A stretch of DNA of 64,000 nt from an uncultured Clostridia bacterium (GCA_934630705.1 CAKTWP010000003.1:62001-126000), one strand, 5' to 3'. Counted from the first letter of the stretch, positions 42,202 through 51,382 are shown. Translations and numbers: made by a program. The notes: generated from the sequence alone by a model not told the origin.

Positions 42202-43794
42202 TCAGAACTCAGCGCCTTCGCCGTAAATGCGGGTCAGAGCGGATTCGTAGGCGGCCACCAGTTTGTCGGCCTGCATCTTCACGATTTCGTTCTTGAAGCT
42301 TTCCCAGGTAGCGTCGTTCAGTTCGAGTTCGCCGGTCATCACCTGCGCGGCGAAGGACTTCATGTAGCTGTTGATATCGTTGCCAACCGTGCTGGTCACT
42401 TCCGCTTCTTCAGCGGTCCAGGTGATGATGGGCCAGATCTTCGGCGGCGCATAGTTGGCCAGCAGCGCCTGCGCGCAAGCGGAGGGGATGGGGCCATACT
42501 CAGCGTCGAACAGGTTGGAGAAGAAGCAAGCGGGCACGCCGCCGCCGGGCCAGATGCCGAACATGGCGCGGAACGCGTCGTTGCTCATATCGTCGGTGCG
42601 CTTGGCCAGGGCCGCTTCGGTCCAGCCGCGATTGCCGTCCGCATCCTCGTCCCAGTCTTCGCCCTTCACGCCCACCAGGCACAGCTGAGAGCCTTCTTCG
42701 GAGTAGAAGTAGTCAACCCAGCGCAGGGCCAGGGGAATCTTTTCCTCGGGGCAGTCCGCGGTGATCACGAAGTTACCGGTGGAGTGCACGGCGCCGCGGG
42801 TCTGGGTATGGAACGCATAGCCGTCGGGGCCTTCCAGAGACCAGTTGATGGTGTACCAGTCGCCAACCTTGTCTTCGCCAACGCCGGGAGCGATGGTGTT
42901 GAACAGGCAGCTGAGCCGGTCAGTCGCGCCGAACACGGAAGCCTGGGAATCGCCCTCAGTGAAGATTTCCTGATAGATCAGCTTTTCGGAGTACATCATC
43001 TTCATGAATTCCACGTACTTCCGATAGTCGTCGGACAGGGCGAACACGCGAACCTTGCCGGTTTCGGGATCTACGTCCACCACGTCGTGATGCGCGCCGC
43101 GGTTGCGCAGGCCGAAGGAACCGTAGAAGTAATTGTGCATATTGCCAACGCTGGCCACCACGGTCACTTCGTCGGCTTCGCCGTTGCCGTTCCAGTCGCT
43201 GTCACGGATGGCAGTCATGACCTTGACGAAATCGTCCAGGGTCTTGGGGTCTTCCATGCCGATCTTTTCCATGGCCTTTTTGTTCAGCCACAGCTTGGTG
43301 GGGGTACGCATTTCGGCACCCAGGATTACCTGGGGCAGGCCGTAGATCGCGCCGTTCTCCGCCACGATGGCGCCGGAGATGGTGGATTCTTCCTGGAACA
43401 GCTTCCAGAAGTTCGGAGCATATTCTTCCAGATAGGGCTTCAGGTCGATGATCACGCCTTCTTCGCCCCACTCGGCGAGCTTGTCGTTGCCAATCTTGCC
43501 GCGCATGATCACATCGGGCAGCTTATCGCCGGACGCGATCAGGGCCGCCAGCTGATTGCCAAACACCTGATTGCTGACGTTTTCCCATTCGATGGTCACG
43601 CCGGTCATCTCGGCATACTTCTGCATGCCGTGCACCTTGGACAGATCCTGATCCGGGAAATAAGAACCGACCTGGGCCATCACCTTCAGGGTGGTGGGCT
43701 CGGTCACCAGGGGGAAGGTTTCGGCCAGAGCCGCGGTGCAGGAGCACACCATCAGCAGGGCCAGAACCAGCGCCAGGATACGAGAGCACTTCAT
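42202..43794 (-). CDS. extracellular solute-binding protein, LipO-like
   Basis: The start at 43794 follows AAAAAGGAGGTACCTCT; the protein has 530 residues. The signal peptide (MKCSRILALVLALLMVCSCT then AALA-ET) contains three Cys. VCSC does not fit the usual lipobox well, and an ALA-type cleavage site follows, so free export is more likely, though less clear than for the other binding proteins here. The body has LPDVIMRGKIGNDKLAEWGE, YLEEYAPNFWKLFQEESTIS and NGNGEADEVTVVASV, usual for LipO-type oligosaccharide-binding proteins. It feeds the 41079/40185 permeases and has a strong promoter and a leader of about 165 bases. Confidence 0.93.
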   Translation of the reverse strand: MKCSRILALVLALLMVCSCTAALAETFPLVTEPTTLKVMAQVGSYFPDQDLSKVHGMQKYAEMTGVTIEWENVSNQVFGNQLAALIASGDKLPDVIMRGKIGNDKLAEWGEEGVIIDLKPYLEEYAPNFWKLFQEESTISGAIVAENGAIYGLPQVILGAEMRTPTKLWLNKKAMEKIGMEDPKTLDDFVKVMTAIRDSDWNGNGEADEVTVVASVGNMHNYFYGSFGLRNRGAHHDVVDVDPETGKVRVFALSDDYRKYVEFMKMMYSEKLIYQEIFTEGDSQASVFGATDRLSCLFNTIAPGVGEDKVGDWYTINWSLEGPDGYAFHTQTRGAVHSTGNFVITADCPEEKIPLALRWVDYFYSEEGSQLCLVGVKGEDWDEDADGNRGWTEAALAKRTDDMSNDAFRAMFGIWPGGGVPACFFSNLFDAEYGPIPSACAQALLANYAPPKIWPIITWTAEEAEVTSTVGNDINSYMKSFAAQVMTGELELNDATWESFKNEIVKMQADKLVAAYESALTRIYGEGAEF

Positions 43795-43818
43795 AGAGGT
43801 ACCTCCTTTTTATTTTCA

Positions 43819-43834
43819 CCGGCTGAGCAGCCGG
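43819..43834 (-). promoter_or_regulatory. leader hairpin before the binding-protein gene
   Basis: The 16 bases form a CCGGCT/AGCCGG hairpin with a four-base loop in the mRNA leader, about 10 bases before the AAGGAGG site. It may shield the mRNA end or affect translation; no known riboswitch pattern was recognised. Confidence 0.35.
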
Positions 43835-43967
43835 CAAAGATCAGGCGATGAAAAGCAGGAAAAGCGCACAACAAAAAAACACGCTGATAAATTGAATCTG
43901 GCGTAAAATTCGCAGGGCACCTTTGGGGGGTGGTTTCTTCGCCGGGGCTTTCCTTTCTTTCATCAAC

Positions 43968-43996
43968 ATTATATACCGGCCGTTTCGGCAGCACAA
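43968..43996 (-). promoter_or_regulatory. promoter of the importer operon
   Basis: On the minus strand TTGTGC (43996-43991), a 17-base spacer and a perfect TATAAT (43973-43968). The spacer contains the small palindrome GCCGAAACGGC, a possible operator. Confidence 0.75.
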
Positions 43997-44304
43997 GCAT
44001 TGAATGAGCCATAGTTTTATTCGAACGGGACATATATTGCAAAATAGGCCACAATATGATGTGAATAACGGCGAAAAATAACACATTTCCATTACGACGC
44101 GAAAACGGCTGCGGTACGCACGGATAAAAACATGACAGGATACGTCCAGATAAGAAAGAATTGTAAAATTTATAGGGAAAAGAAATAATGAAGATACAAA
44201 AAGAGTTTTTCTAAAACAGTTTCCTTCAAGCCTGTTTTATGCTATGATAAAAAGGGAAAACAAAAGTTCTCTCATGAAAGAAAGCATAAAGGAGCGGTCA
44301 GACA

Positions 44305-45456
44305 ATGAAAATTACGGCTGCCATTCATTCGATCGGCGTAAATGATCATCAGGTGGATTTATTTGAGGGCCAGTATCCCGTGCCCCATGGGATGGCATAC
44401 AATTCTTATGTGATTATGGATGAACAGATTGCGGTTATGGACACCGTGGACGCACAGTTTGGCGACGAATGGCTGGCGAACGTGGCCGCCGTATTGGATG
44501 GGCGGCAGCCGGATTATCTGATCGTGCAGCATATGGAGCCGGATCATTCGGCCAATATTGCCCGTTTTCTGAACACATATCCCACCGCGAAGGTGGTGGC
44601 AACGGCTAAGGCGTTTCCGATGATGCGCCAGTTTTATGGCTGGGATGAACCGGCGCGGCGCATTGTTGCCACGGAAGGCGCCCCGCTGTGTCTGGGCGCT
44701 CATACGCTGCAATTTGTGATGGCACCCATGGTGCATTGGCCCGAGGTGATGGTCACCTATGATGCGACGGACAAGGTGCTTTTTTCCGCGGATGGGTTTG
44801 GCAAATTCGGCGCGCTGGATGTGGATGAGCCCTGGACGGATGAAGCCAGGCGGTATTACATCGGCATTGTGGGCAAATTCGGCATGCCGGTGCAGACGCT
44901 GCTGAAAAAGGCCGCGGCGCTGGATATTCAAACCATCTGCCCGCTTCATGGCCCGGTGTTGACCGGTGATCTGACGCCGTATCTTTCCCTGTATCAGACC
45001 TGGTCCAGCTACGCGCCGGAGGAAAACGGTGTGGTCGTGGCATACACGTCCGTTTACGGCCACACCCGAAAGGCCGCGCTGCTGCTGGCAGAAAAGCTGG
45101 AAGCCCGGGGCGAAAAGGTGCGGGTATACGATCTGGCCCGGTGCGATCAGACCCAGGCCGTCAGTGATGCATTCCGGTTTGACCGGCTCGTGCTGGCAAC
45201 GACCACGTATAACGGCGATGTGTTCCCGCCCATGGACGCTTTCCTGCGGCATCTGACGGCGCGTGGATTCCAGAACCGCCGGATCGGCCTGATGGAAAAC
45301 GGTACCTGGGCGCCGCTGGCAGCCAAGAAAATGCAGGAGCTGCTTGCCGCCTGCAAGCAGCTGACGATCGCGGAGCCCACGGTTCGGATTTTGTCTGCGC
45401 TGGATGAGAGCAGCCTTGGCCAGCTGGACGCGCTGGCGGCAGCCCTGTGCGAATAA
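44305..45456 (+). CDS. flavodiiron protein (FprA-type oxygen/nitric oxide reductase)
   Basis: The protein has 383 residues. The N-terminal metallo-beta-lactamase-like domain carries the diiron ligands H76, E78, D80 (HMEPDH), H144 (MVHWPEVM), D163 (SADGFG) and H215 (CPLHGPV); H81 follows D80. The flavodoxin domain starts near residue 245 (VVVAYTSVYGHTRKAA) and supplies FMN. The set is complete. The family reduces O2 to water or NO to N2O in the cytosol of anaerobes, taking electrons from rubredoxin or similar. It heads a four-gene run with a ThyX-like protein and two pentose enzymes; a functional link to the pentose genes is not obvious. Confidence 0.95.
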   Translation: MKITAAIHSIGVNDHQVDLFEGQYPVPHGMAYNSYVIMDEQIAVMDTVDAQFGDEWLANVAAVLDGRQPDYLIVQHMEPDHSANIARFLNTYPTAKVVATAKAFPMMRQFYGWDEPARRIVATEGAPLCLGAHTLQFVMAPMVHWPEVMVTYDATDKVLFSADGFGKFGALDVDEPWTDEARRYYIGIVGKFGMPVQTLLKKAAALDIQTICPLHGPVLTGDLTPYLSLYQTWSSYAPEENGVVVAYTSVYGHTRKAALLLAEKLEARGEKVRVYDLARCDQTQAVSDAFRFDRLVLATTTYNGDVFPPMDAFLRHLTARGFQNRRIGLMENGTWAPLAAKKMQELLAACKQLTIAEPTVRILSALDESSLGQLDALAAALCE

Positions 45457-45510
45457 AGCAATAATATTGAAAATCAAATCATCCGCTGCGGCGGAAGGAG
45501 GAGAAGACCC

Positions 45511-46245
45511 ATGCACGTTTACCTGAACAAGATTTCCGGGATTGACGATGCGATCGTGTCCATGTTCATCAGTAAGCGCAGCTGGACCCGGGACATGGAG
45601 GAGCATATTTACCGGGTGTGCCGTCTGGTGCTGGATCCCCGGGGGAAGCTGCTGTCCCAGGATGAACACCCGGAGTTGCAGGCAGAATTTGACCAATTTG
45701 ATGATTGGCTCGGCAAGTTGGTGAAATGGGGCTGGATGCATATCACCATGCTGCGGTTTATTGATATGTCCATTACCGTGGAAGGGCTGCACCGGGCAGG
45801 GCAGGATGACTGGGACTCCCACGCCAAGCGGTTTAATAACCGCATTATTCGTTCCAGCACCCGGCTGTCCACGTTCTCCTATGAAATGTCCGATTATTAT
45901 AAGGATAAAATTTTGCCCACTGATCTGGCCCTGTCCGCGCTGGGAATGACGCTGCCGGAGAAGATCGAAGTGGACGGGGTCAGCTATGTGAAGGCCGTCA
46001 ACGGCTATATTCGCGAGGGCATGGAAGAGGATAAGGATGTGAAGCGGGGCTTGTATATGCTGTCCATTCCCAGCACGTTTATTTTCAAAATCGATCTGAC
46101 GGAATGGGGCCATGTATATAAAGAACGCAACGCCTCCGGCCACGCCAACCCGGAGGTGAAGCAGTGCTGCGAAGCCATTGCAGACGCCATCGAGGATTTT
46201 ATTCCCGCATTTAACCGGGATTTGTTTTTGAAAATCAAAAATTGA
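45511..46245 (+). CDS. divergent ThyX-superfamily protein
   Basis: The protein has 244 residues; GAAGGAGGAGAAG precedes the start. The order of conserved segments follows flavin-dependent thymidylate synthase: DDAIVSMFISKRSW, then WGWMHITMLRFIDMSITVEG, RFNNRIIRSSTRLS at the place of the RHRxxSxNxxSxR signature, and GLYMLSIPSTFIFKIDLTEW with ERNASGHANPEVKQ at the place of the HAQWEIR region. The signature is degenerate: the first Arg-His-Arg is missing and the Gln-Trp of the last motif is lost. So it may be an inactive or repurposed ThyX, or bind another nucleotide. It lies 54 bases after the flavodiiron gene. Confidence 0.55.
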   Translation: MHVYLNKISGIDDAIVSMFISKRSWTRDMEEHIYRVCRLVLDPRGKLLSQDEHPELQAEFDQFDDWLGKLVKWGWMHITMLRFIDMSITVEGLHRAGQDDWDSHAKRFNNRIIRSSTRLSTFSYEMSDYYKDKILPTDLALSALGMTLPEKIEVDGVSYVKAVNGYIREGMEEDKDVKRGLYMLSIPSTFIFKIDLTEWGHVYKERNASGHANPEVKQCCEAIADAIEDFIPAFNRDLFLKIKN

Positions 46246-46271
46246 CCTGAATGAATAAGGAGGATTCACCC

Positions 46272-47849
46272 ATGAATTTTGAAAATGCGGTGCTGGGGCT
46301 GGAGCTGGGCTCCACAAGGATTAAGGCCGTTGTATTGGATGAAAACCATGTGCCGGTCGCATCGGGCAGCTTTGAATGGGAGAATCAGCTGGTAAACGGA
46401 ATCTGGACCTATGATTTGGAGACCGTGCATCAGGGCGTGCAAAGCTGCTACGCCGATCTGAAACGGGACATCCGGGAAAAATTCGGCGTTACGCCCGCAG
46501 CCTTCGGAGCTATCGGCATTTCCGGCATGATGCACGGCTATCTGCCCTTTGACGGGGAGGACAAGCTGCTCTGTCCCTTCCGCACCTGGCGAAACACCAT
46601 GACCGGCGAGGCCGCGGAAAAGCTCACGGCGCTGTTTCATTTCAACATTCCCCAGCGCTGGAGCATCGCCCATCTCTATCAGGCGATGCTAAACGGCGAA
46701 GCCCATCTGCCGCAGCTGCGCTTCCTGACCACGCTGGCAGGGTATATCCACCTGCGTCTTACCGGGGAAAAAGTGCTGGGCATTGGCGAAGCCTCCGGCA
46801 TGTTTCCCATTGACAGCGACGCGCTGGATTATCGCCAGGATATGGCGGATCAGTTTGATGGCCTGATCGCGCAGATGGGATATGGATGGAAGCTGCGTCA
46901 GGTGCTGCCCCGGGTGCTGCCTGCCGGTGCGGACGCAGGGCGGCTGACTGAAAGCGGCGCAGCGTTCCTGGATCCGGATGGCGATCTGCGCCCTGGCATT
47001 CTCTTTGCGCCGCCTGAGGGCGATGCGGGCACTGGCATGACCGCCACCAATTCCGTCCGGGTGCGAACGGGCAATGTATCCGCCGGCACCAGCGATTTCG
47101 CCATGGTGGTGGTGGAAAAAATGCCCGGCGTGCATCGGGAAATTGATATGGTCACAACCCCTGCGGGCAAACCGGTGGCCATGGTGCATTGCAACAACTG
47201 CACATCCGACATTAACGCCTGGGTGAACCTGCTGGATGAGTTTGCTAAAGTCATCGGCAGCAAAATCGATAAGGGCGAATTGTTTGTGAAGCTGTTTCAT
47301 AAGGCGCTGGAAGGGGAGACGGACTGCGGCGGCCTGATGGCCTTCAATTATTTCTCCGGCGAGGGCATCACCGATCTGGACGAGGGTCGGCCCGTGTTTG
47401 CCCGCACGCCTGCCGCCCGGTTCACCCTGGCCAATTTCATGCGGGCGCATATTATGTCTGCGCTGGCCACGCTGAAGCTGGGTATGGATATTCTCATTAA
47501 CGGCGAACAGGTGAAAATCGACAAGCTCTATGGTCATGGCGGCTTCTTCAAAACCCCGGGCGTGGGCCAACGGATGCTGTCTGCGGCGGTGAAGGCTCCG
47601 GTATCCGTGATGGAAACCGCCGGGGAGGGAGGCCCCTATGGCATGGCGTTGCTGGCGGCGTATCGGCTGCATCAGGCAGCAGGGGAAACGTTGGAAGATT
47701 ATCTGGATGAGAAGGTGTTTGCCAACGCCAAAGCCTCCACGTTAATGGCGGATGCGGAGGAAATGGCCGGGTTTGACCGGTTCACGGCGGTGTACGCAGC
47801 GGCGTTGCCTATGGAAAAAGCGGCCATTGCCGCCCTGCGGGAGGAATAA
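46272..47849 (+). CDS. FGGY-family carbohydrate kinase (pentulose kinase-like)
   Basis: I take the ATG at 46272 after AAGGAGGATTCACC, giving 525 residues. The N-terminal phosphate motif is LGLELGSTRIKAVVLD, the linker GISGMMHGYLPFD and the C-terminal domain shows GHGGFFKTPGVGQRML and ETAGEGGPYGMALLA for ATP binding. Both halves of the FGGY fold are complete. It lies three bases before AraD and likely makes L-ribulose-5-phosphate (a substitute for AraB) or phosphorylates another ketose. It does not carry the AraB-specific features I would expect, so the substrate is inferred from its neighbour. Confidence 0.85.
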   Translation: MNFENAVLGLELGSTRIKAVVLDENHVPVASGSFEWENQLVNGIWTYDLETVHQGVQSCYADLKRDIREKFGVTPAAFGAIGISGMMHGYLPFDGEDKLLCPFRTWRNTMTGEAAEKLTALFHFNIPQRWSIAHLYQAMLNGEAHLPQLRFLTTLAGYIHLRLTGEKVLGIGEASGMFPIDSDALDYRQDMADQFDGLIAQMGYGWKLRQVLPRVLPAGADAGRLTESGAAFLDPDGDLRPGILFAPPEGDAGTGMTATNSVRVRTGNVSAGTSDFAMVVVEKMPGVHREIDMVTTPAGKPVAMVHCNNCTSDINAWVNLLDEFAKVIGSKIDKGELFVKLFHKALEGETDCGGLMAFNYFSGEGITDLDEGRPVFARTPAARFTLANFMRAHIMSALATLKLGMDILINGEQVKIDKLYGHGGFFKTPGVGQRMLSAAVKAPVSVMETAGEGGPYGMALLAAYRLHQAAGETLEDYLDEKVFANAKASTLMADAEEMAGFDRFTAVYAAALPMEKAAIAALREE

Positions 47850-47852
47850 GCC

Positions 47853-48554
47853 ATGCTGGAGCAGTTAAAAGAGCAGGTGTTGCAGGCCAATCTGCTGCTG
47901 CCGCGCTACAACCTGGTTACTTTTACCTGGGGCAATGTTTCAGGCATTGACCGGGAGCGGGGACTGATTGTCATCAAGCCCTCCGGCGTGCCTTATGAGG
48001 GCATGACGGCGGAGGACATGGTGGTGGTGGATCTGGACGGAAAGCGGGTGGAGGGAAAATGGAAGCCCTCATCCGATACGCCCACCCATGCGGCGCTGTA
48101 TCGCGCGTTTCCGGGGCTGGGCGGCATTGTGCACACCCATTCCCGCTGGGCTACCACCTTTGCTCAGGCGGGCTGGCCCATCCCGGCCATGGGCACCACG
48201 CAGGGCGATTATTTCTACGGCGCGATTCCCTGTACCCGGCCCATGACCCAGGCGGAAATTGCCGGGGAATACGAGCTGGAAACCGGGAATGTGATTATCG
48301 AGACATTCCGGGCTACGGATCCCATGCGGATTCCCGCTGTGCTGGTTTACAGCCACGGGCCCTTTGCCTGGGGGAAGGATCCCCAGGAAGCAGTGCATAA
48401 CGCGGTGGTGCTGGAAGAAGTGGCCTTTATGGATTGGCATGCCATGATGCTCAATCCCGCGCAGGGCCCCATGCAGCAGGCACTGCTGGATAAACACTAC
48501 CTGCGCAAGCATGGAGCAAACGCCTATTACGGGCAGGACAAGGAGCCCGGCTGA
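47853..48554 (+). CDS. araD: L-ribulose-5-phosphate 4-epimerase
   Basis: The protein has 233 residues, the usual AraD length. NVSGIDRERGLIVIKPSGVP, SDTPTHAALYRAFP, the metal-binding HTHSRWATTFAQAG (two His), GDYFYGAIPCTRPM and YSHGPFAWGKDP (third His) match AraD of the class II aldolase fold. It converts L-ribulose-5-phosphate to D-xylulose-5-phosphate with a divalent metal in the cytosol, the last step of bacterial L-arabinose use. The kinase gene before it should supply the substrate. The GH51 gene at the start of the window would release the arabinose. No AraA isomerase gene is in the window. Confidence 0.92.
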   Translation: MLEQLKEQVLQANLLLPRYNLVTFTWGNVSGIDRERGLIVIKPSGVPYEGMTAEDMVVVDLDGKRVEGKWKPSSDTPTHAALYRAFPGLGGIVHTHSRWATTFAQAGWPIPAMGTTQGDYFYGAIPCTRPMTQAEIAGEYELETGNVIIETFRATDPMRIPAVLVYSHGPFAWGKDPQEAVHNAVVLEEVAFMDWHAMMLNPAQGPMQQALLDKHYLRKHGANAYYGQDKEPG

Positions 48555-48674
48555 GCCTTCGTTCGGGAAGCCGTTATCGGAAAGCATTTCGCTCAGTCTG
48601 CGCTTTTGCACTGCGCTATTGCCAGAAAAGTAACGCAGGCTTTACCTCTGCGCTGCTTTCCTTTTGAATCAAAT

Positions 48675-48736
48675 ATGCGCCCCAGACTGTAAAAAGAAAC
48701 AGCATCTCTGCGTTTCATTGACAGTCTGGGGCGCAT
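48675..48736. terminator. large bidirectional terminator hairpin
   Basis: Perfect 16-base arms (48675-48690 and 48721-48736) surround a 30-base loop with its own small stem (AAAC/GTTT). TTAATTTA follows on the plus strand and ATTTGATTC on the minus strand. It separates the convergent araD and GH88 genes. Confidence 0.75.
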
Positions 48737-48818
48737 GTTAATTTATGGCGGCTTTTTGCGTAGACGGGAGAGGGGCGCTATCTGCAATGCCCCTCTCCCG
48801 TGATCCCGGTCTGCACGC

Positions 48819-49979
48819 TTATTTTACGGGGAATTCCTTCACGTCGGGGGCCCAGAAGAACACATCCGTGTTGCCCAGCACCTTGTTCAGGGCTTCAATG
48901 AAGTAATAATCCGCGTAGTTCATGGTGATGTGCTCGTCATGCCCATAGGCGGCGGTGCACTTGGTGAGGATGGCGGGCTGAGCCTCGGTCCAATCGGCGC
49001 AGGTCGCTTCCATGGCCACCATCAGGTTGCACGCGGCGGAGCGATAGGTATCCTGCTGGGTTTCAGGCAGCAGATCTGCCAGCTCCATCAGACCGCAGGC
49101 CGCGATGGCGCCGGCAGCATTGTCCCAGACTTCGGGCGTCTTGGGCGCGCGGAAATCGCAGGCGGGAATCCAGCCGGTGGCCTGGGTGCAGGCGATGAAA
49201 TAGTTGGCCACCTTCACGGCAGTGTCCAGATATTCCTGCTTGCCGGTCATCATATAGCTCAGGGTGAAGCCATACAGCGCCCACGCCTGGCCGCGGCTCC
49301 AGCTGGAGCCGGAAGCGATGCCCTGGCCGCCGGGGTTATCCAGATATTCGCCGGTGAGGGGATCGAAGGAAACGATATGGTTGCAGGAGCCGTCCGCCCG
49401 GACGAAATGCTTCATGGCCGTGTCCGCATGGCGCATGGCAATGAGCTTGAACCGGGGATCGCCGCTCTGGCGGCTGGCCCAATACAGCAGCGTCAGGTTC
49501 ATCATGCAGTCGATGATGGCCCAGCCCTGATTCTTGTCGCCGTTCCAGGCGCGGATGAAGCCGTTGGGATTGAAACGGCCGGCCAGCATGTTTCCGCAGA
49601 AGAAGGTGCGGTCGAAGCTGTCCTGATTATGCTCGATGGCATAGCGCACGCCGCTCTGAATCAGCCACATGAAGCCCACGTCGTGATGCAAGGTTTTGAA
49701 ATCCTTCAGGGCCGCGTCCATCATTTCCTCGGCCCGGACGGCGGCGTCCCGATAGAAGGAATCCTTGGTCATTTCATACATCTGCCACATTTCCGCGCCC
49801 CAGAAGCCGTTGGTCCACCAGCGAATGTCGGTCTTTTTCCATTCGCCGTTCTGGGTGGAATAGGGAATAAAGTCAACCTGAGCCGCCTTTTCTGCGCCAT
49901 AGCGCATTTTCTTTTCAACCTTGGCCTTCACCTGTTCGGCCCAGCCCTGGGGCAGCAACGCGGTCAGCTTTTCGTTCAT
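48819..49979 (-). CDS. unsaturated glucuronyl hydrolase, GH88
   Basis: The protein has 386 residues without signal peptide; CATAAGGAGGAAATTCCC precedes the start. It has the alpha/alpha barrel of GH88, with HHDVGFMWLI (first catalytic Asp), AIIDCMMNLTLLYWA (second catalytic Asp), GSSWSRGQAWALYGF, and DNAAGAIAACGLMEL. This matches UGL, which hydrates the double bond of unsaturated glucuronic acid from the non-reducing end left by polysaccharide lyases, so that the sugar opens to a keto acid. It acts in the cytosol on imported oligosaccharides. The neighbouring alpha/alpha-barrel-like gene and the GH95 gene are oriented for related substrates. Confidence 0.92.
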   Translation of the reverse strand: MNEKLTALLPQGWAEQVKAKVEKKMRYGAEKAAQVDFIPYSTQNGEWKKTDIRWWTNGFWGAEMWQMYEMTKDSFYRDAAVRAEEMMDAALKDFKTLHHDVGFMWLIQSGVRYAIEHNQDSFDRTFFCGNMLAGRFNPNGFIRAWNGDKNQGWAIIDCMMNLTLLYWASRQSGDPRFKLIAMRHADTAMKHFVRADGSCNHIVSFDPLTGEYLDNPGGQGIASGSSWSRGQAWALYGFTLSYMMTGKQEYLDTAVKVANYFIACTQATGWIPACDFRAPKTPEVWDNAAGAIAACGLMELADLLPETQQDTYRSAACNLMVAMEATCADWTEAQPAILTKCTAAYGHDEHITMNYADYYFIEALNKVLGNTDVFFWAPDVKEFPVK

Positions 49980-50073
49980 GGGAATTTCCTCCTTATGATG
50001 TAATCAATTTGGAAACGCTGCTTTCATTATGCGAAAAAAAGGATGAAACCGCAAGTGGAAAGAACGTTCAGCG

Positions 50074-50156
50074 GCGGCTGAAAAAACGGCAGGAGCGGAT
50101 GCTTCATCCATTTTTCATTGCGCCGTCCATGGCAGGAGCGCCCGTTTTTCAGCCGC
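50074..50156. repeat. complex inverted repeat between GH88 and the unknown barrel gene
   Basis: Arms of 16 bases (50074-50089 and 50141-50156, GCGGCTGAAAAA type with one-base slippage) enclose two direct copies of GGCAGGAGCG (50088 and 50131) and one inverted copy (GCTCCTG at 50155). On the minus strand one set forms CAGGAGCG/CGCTCCTG and a T6 lies in the arm, so it may terminate the upstream gene. Confidence 0.5.
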
Positions 50157-50229
50157 TCCTGTCATCCTGTTCATCTTATCAGATAAACGCAGACAGGTCA
50201 AGCTTTTTCGGCCGGGCGGGATTTTTCGG

Positions 50230-51228
50230 TCAGATAAAGGGGCGGCGATCCAGCACGTTTTTCAGCGGCACGGTGGAACAAAGCTGCCCGGGCAGCGCCA
50301 GCTGCAGCTCCGAAAGGACACAGACCGTGCCAAAGAGCATGTGCAGATCGTTCATTCCTTCATCTGTCTCGGGATCCAGCGTGTCCAGCCACGGCACGAA
50401 ATCCGCCGCAAACTGCGAAAGCAGCGTCTTGACTTCGTCGAACCGATGGGCTGTCTGCCGTGCGGCGCGATTCATGGCAAATACCCAGTCGATTTCCATG
50501 AACCCGATTTCACGGCCAAAGGCTGAGGTGAGCTGATGCTTGCGATACAGGGCAATGCAGCTGTCTATCAGCGCTTCGGGATAGGGAATGGGCTGGCGGG
50601 CATATTCATGGTTGAAGAAATAATGGAACCAGCCGTATAATTGATGCGCCAGCAGCGCATCGCCCTGGCGGCCCTTCAATCCAAGGCCGGTTTCCGGATC
50701 CGCGTGTTCCCGCAGCCAGGCAAAGTAATCCTGCTGCCAGTGCAGGTCCGCCGTCCGGCTTACCACCATCGCCGCATACAGCCCGGCCCCCTGATGGGAA
50801 TTGGGCCAGGGATTGTGATCCCAATCCAGACGCCAAAGCATGTCGTGGAGCCTGTCCGTTTCCAGATAGGGCAGCAGCGCCGTCAGCGGATGCAGCGGCA
50901 GCGCATCAAACAGCTCCAATGCGGACAGGCAATGGGCGGTCGTATGAATGGGATGATGCGTATGCTCGTGAAACAGGCCGGTTTCCGGGTCCTGCATTCC
51001 CTGAAGGGTTTTCACCCATTGGGCCCGCGCTTCCGGCTCCCGGGGGAACTGGCCGATGGTATAGCGGATATTGGCCGCATCCGCGCAGCCGTATTCGTTC
51101 ACGCCCATTTTCCGGCTGCCTGCCGCATCCTGCCACAGATACCGGCTGTAAACCCCTTCGCGGATCTGATGGAGATCCACGATTCCCCGAATCTTGGCAA
51201 CCAATCCGTCGATGTTCATGCCTGGCAT
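50230..51228 (-). CDS. unknown protein, probable alpha/alpha-barrel
   Basis: The protein has 332 residues and no signal peptide; the start at 51228 follows AAAGGGGC, with ATG 51219 an alternative. Short repeats of DPETGLF (around 80) and DPETGLG, plus WDHNPWPNSHQGAGLYAAMV and a run of helices, resemble the repeated loops of alpha/alpha-barrel enzymes such as terpene-cyclase-fold or glycan lyases and hydrolases. I cannot name the family or identify catalytic residues. It lies between GH88 and GH95, so action on a glycan is likely. The motif NEYGCADAANIRYTIG near the N-terminus may line a binding site. Confidence 0.6.
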   Translation of the reverse strand: MPGMNIDGLVAKIRGIVDLHQIREGVYSRYLWQDAAGSRKMGVNEYGCADAANIRYTIGQFPREPEARAQWVKTLQGMQDPETGLFHEHTHHPIHTTAHCLSALELFDALPLHPLTALLPYLETDRLHDMLWRLDWDHNPWPNSHQGAGLYAAMVVSRTADLHWQQDYFAWLREHADPETGLGLKGRQGDALLAHQLYGWFHYFFNHEYARQPIPYPEALIDSCIALYRKHQLTSAFGREIGFMEIDWVFAMNRAARQTAHRFDEVKTLLSQFAADFVPWLDTLDPETDEGMNDLHMLFGTVCVLSELQLALPGQLCSTVPLKNVLDRRPFI

Positions 51229-51312
51229 GGGAAAGCCCCTTTCTCATTTGCAATATAATCATCAAATTCGGAATATAGGGAAAAAATCCTCCCGATGACG
51301 TGAGAAATCCTC

Positions 51313-51341
51313 TTGAAAGATGGAATGGAATATGCTAAGAT
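51313..51341 (+). promoter_or_regulatory. promoter of the GH95 gene
   Basis: TTGAAA (51313-51318), a 17-base spacer and TAAGAT (51336-51341) lie 42 bases before the start codon, in the divergent region with the 50230 gene. Confidence 0.65.
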
Positions 51342-51382
51342 GAAAAACACAATCAGTTTTGATGAAAGGCGACGAAAGAAAT

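Larger units (their letters stand above)
43795..44304. other. 510-base divergent intergenic region
   Basis: It lies between the importer operon (minus) and the flavodiiron gene (plus). It holds the importer promoter and leader, an AT-rich section from about 44060 to 44280, and a -10-like TATGAT at 44244-44249 for the flavodiiron gene. An 83-codon minus-strand frame (44092-43841) ends in a hydrophobic stretch, but it has no ribosome binding site and runs through the promoter, so it is not called. Confidence 0.5.

Noticed and set aside
43841..44092. Small minus-strand frame ending in a hydrophobic segment upstream of the binding-protein gene
   Set aside because: Its first part lies inside the promoter, and the only start after the likely transcript start has no ribosome binding site. 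The stretch is more likely mRNA leader.
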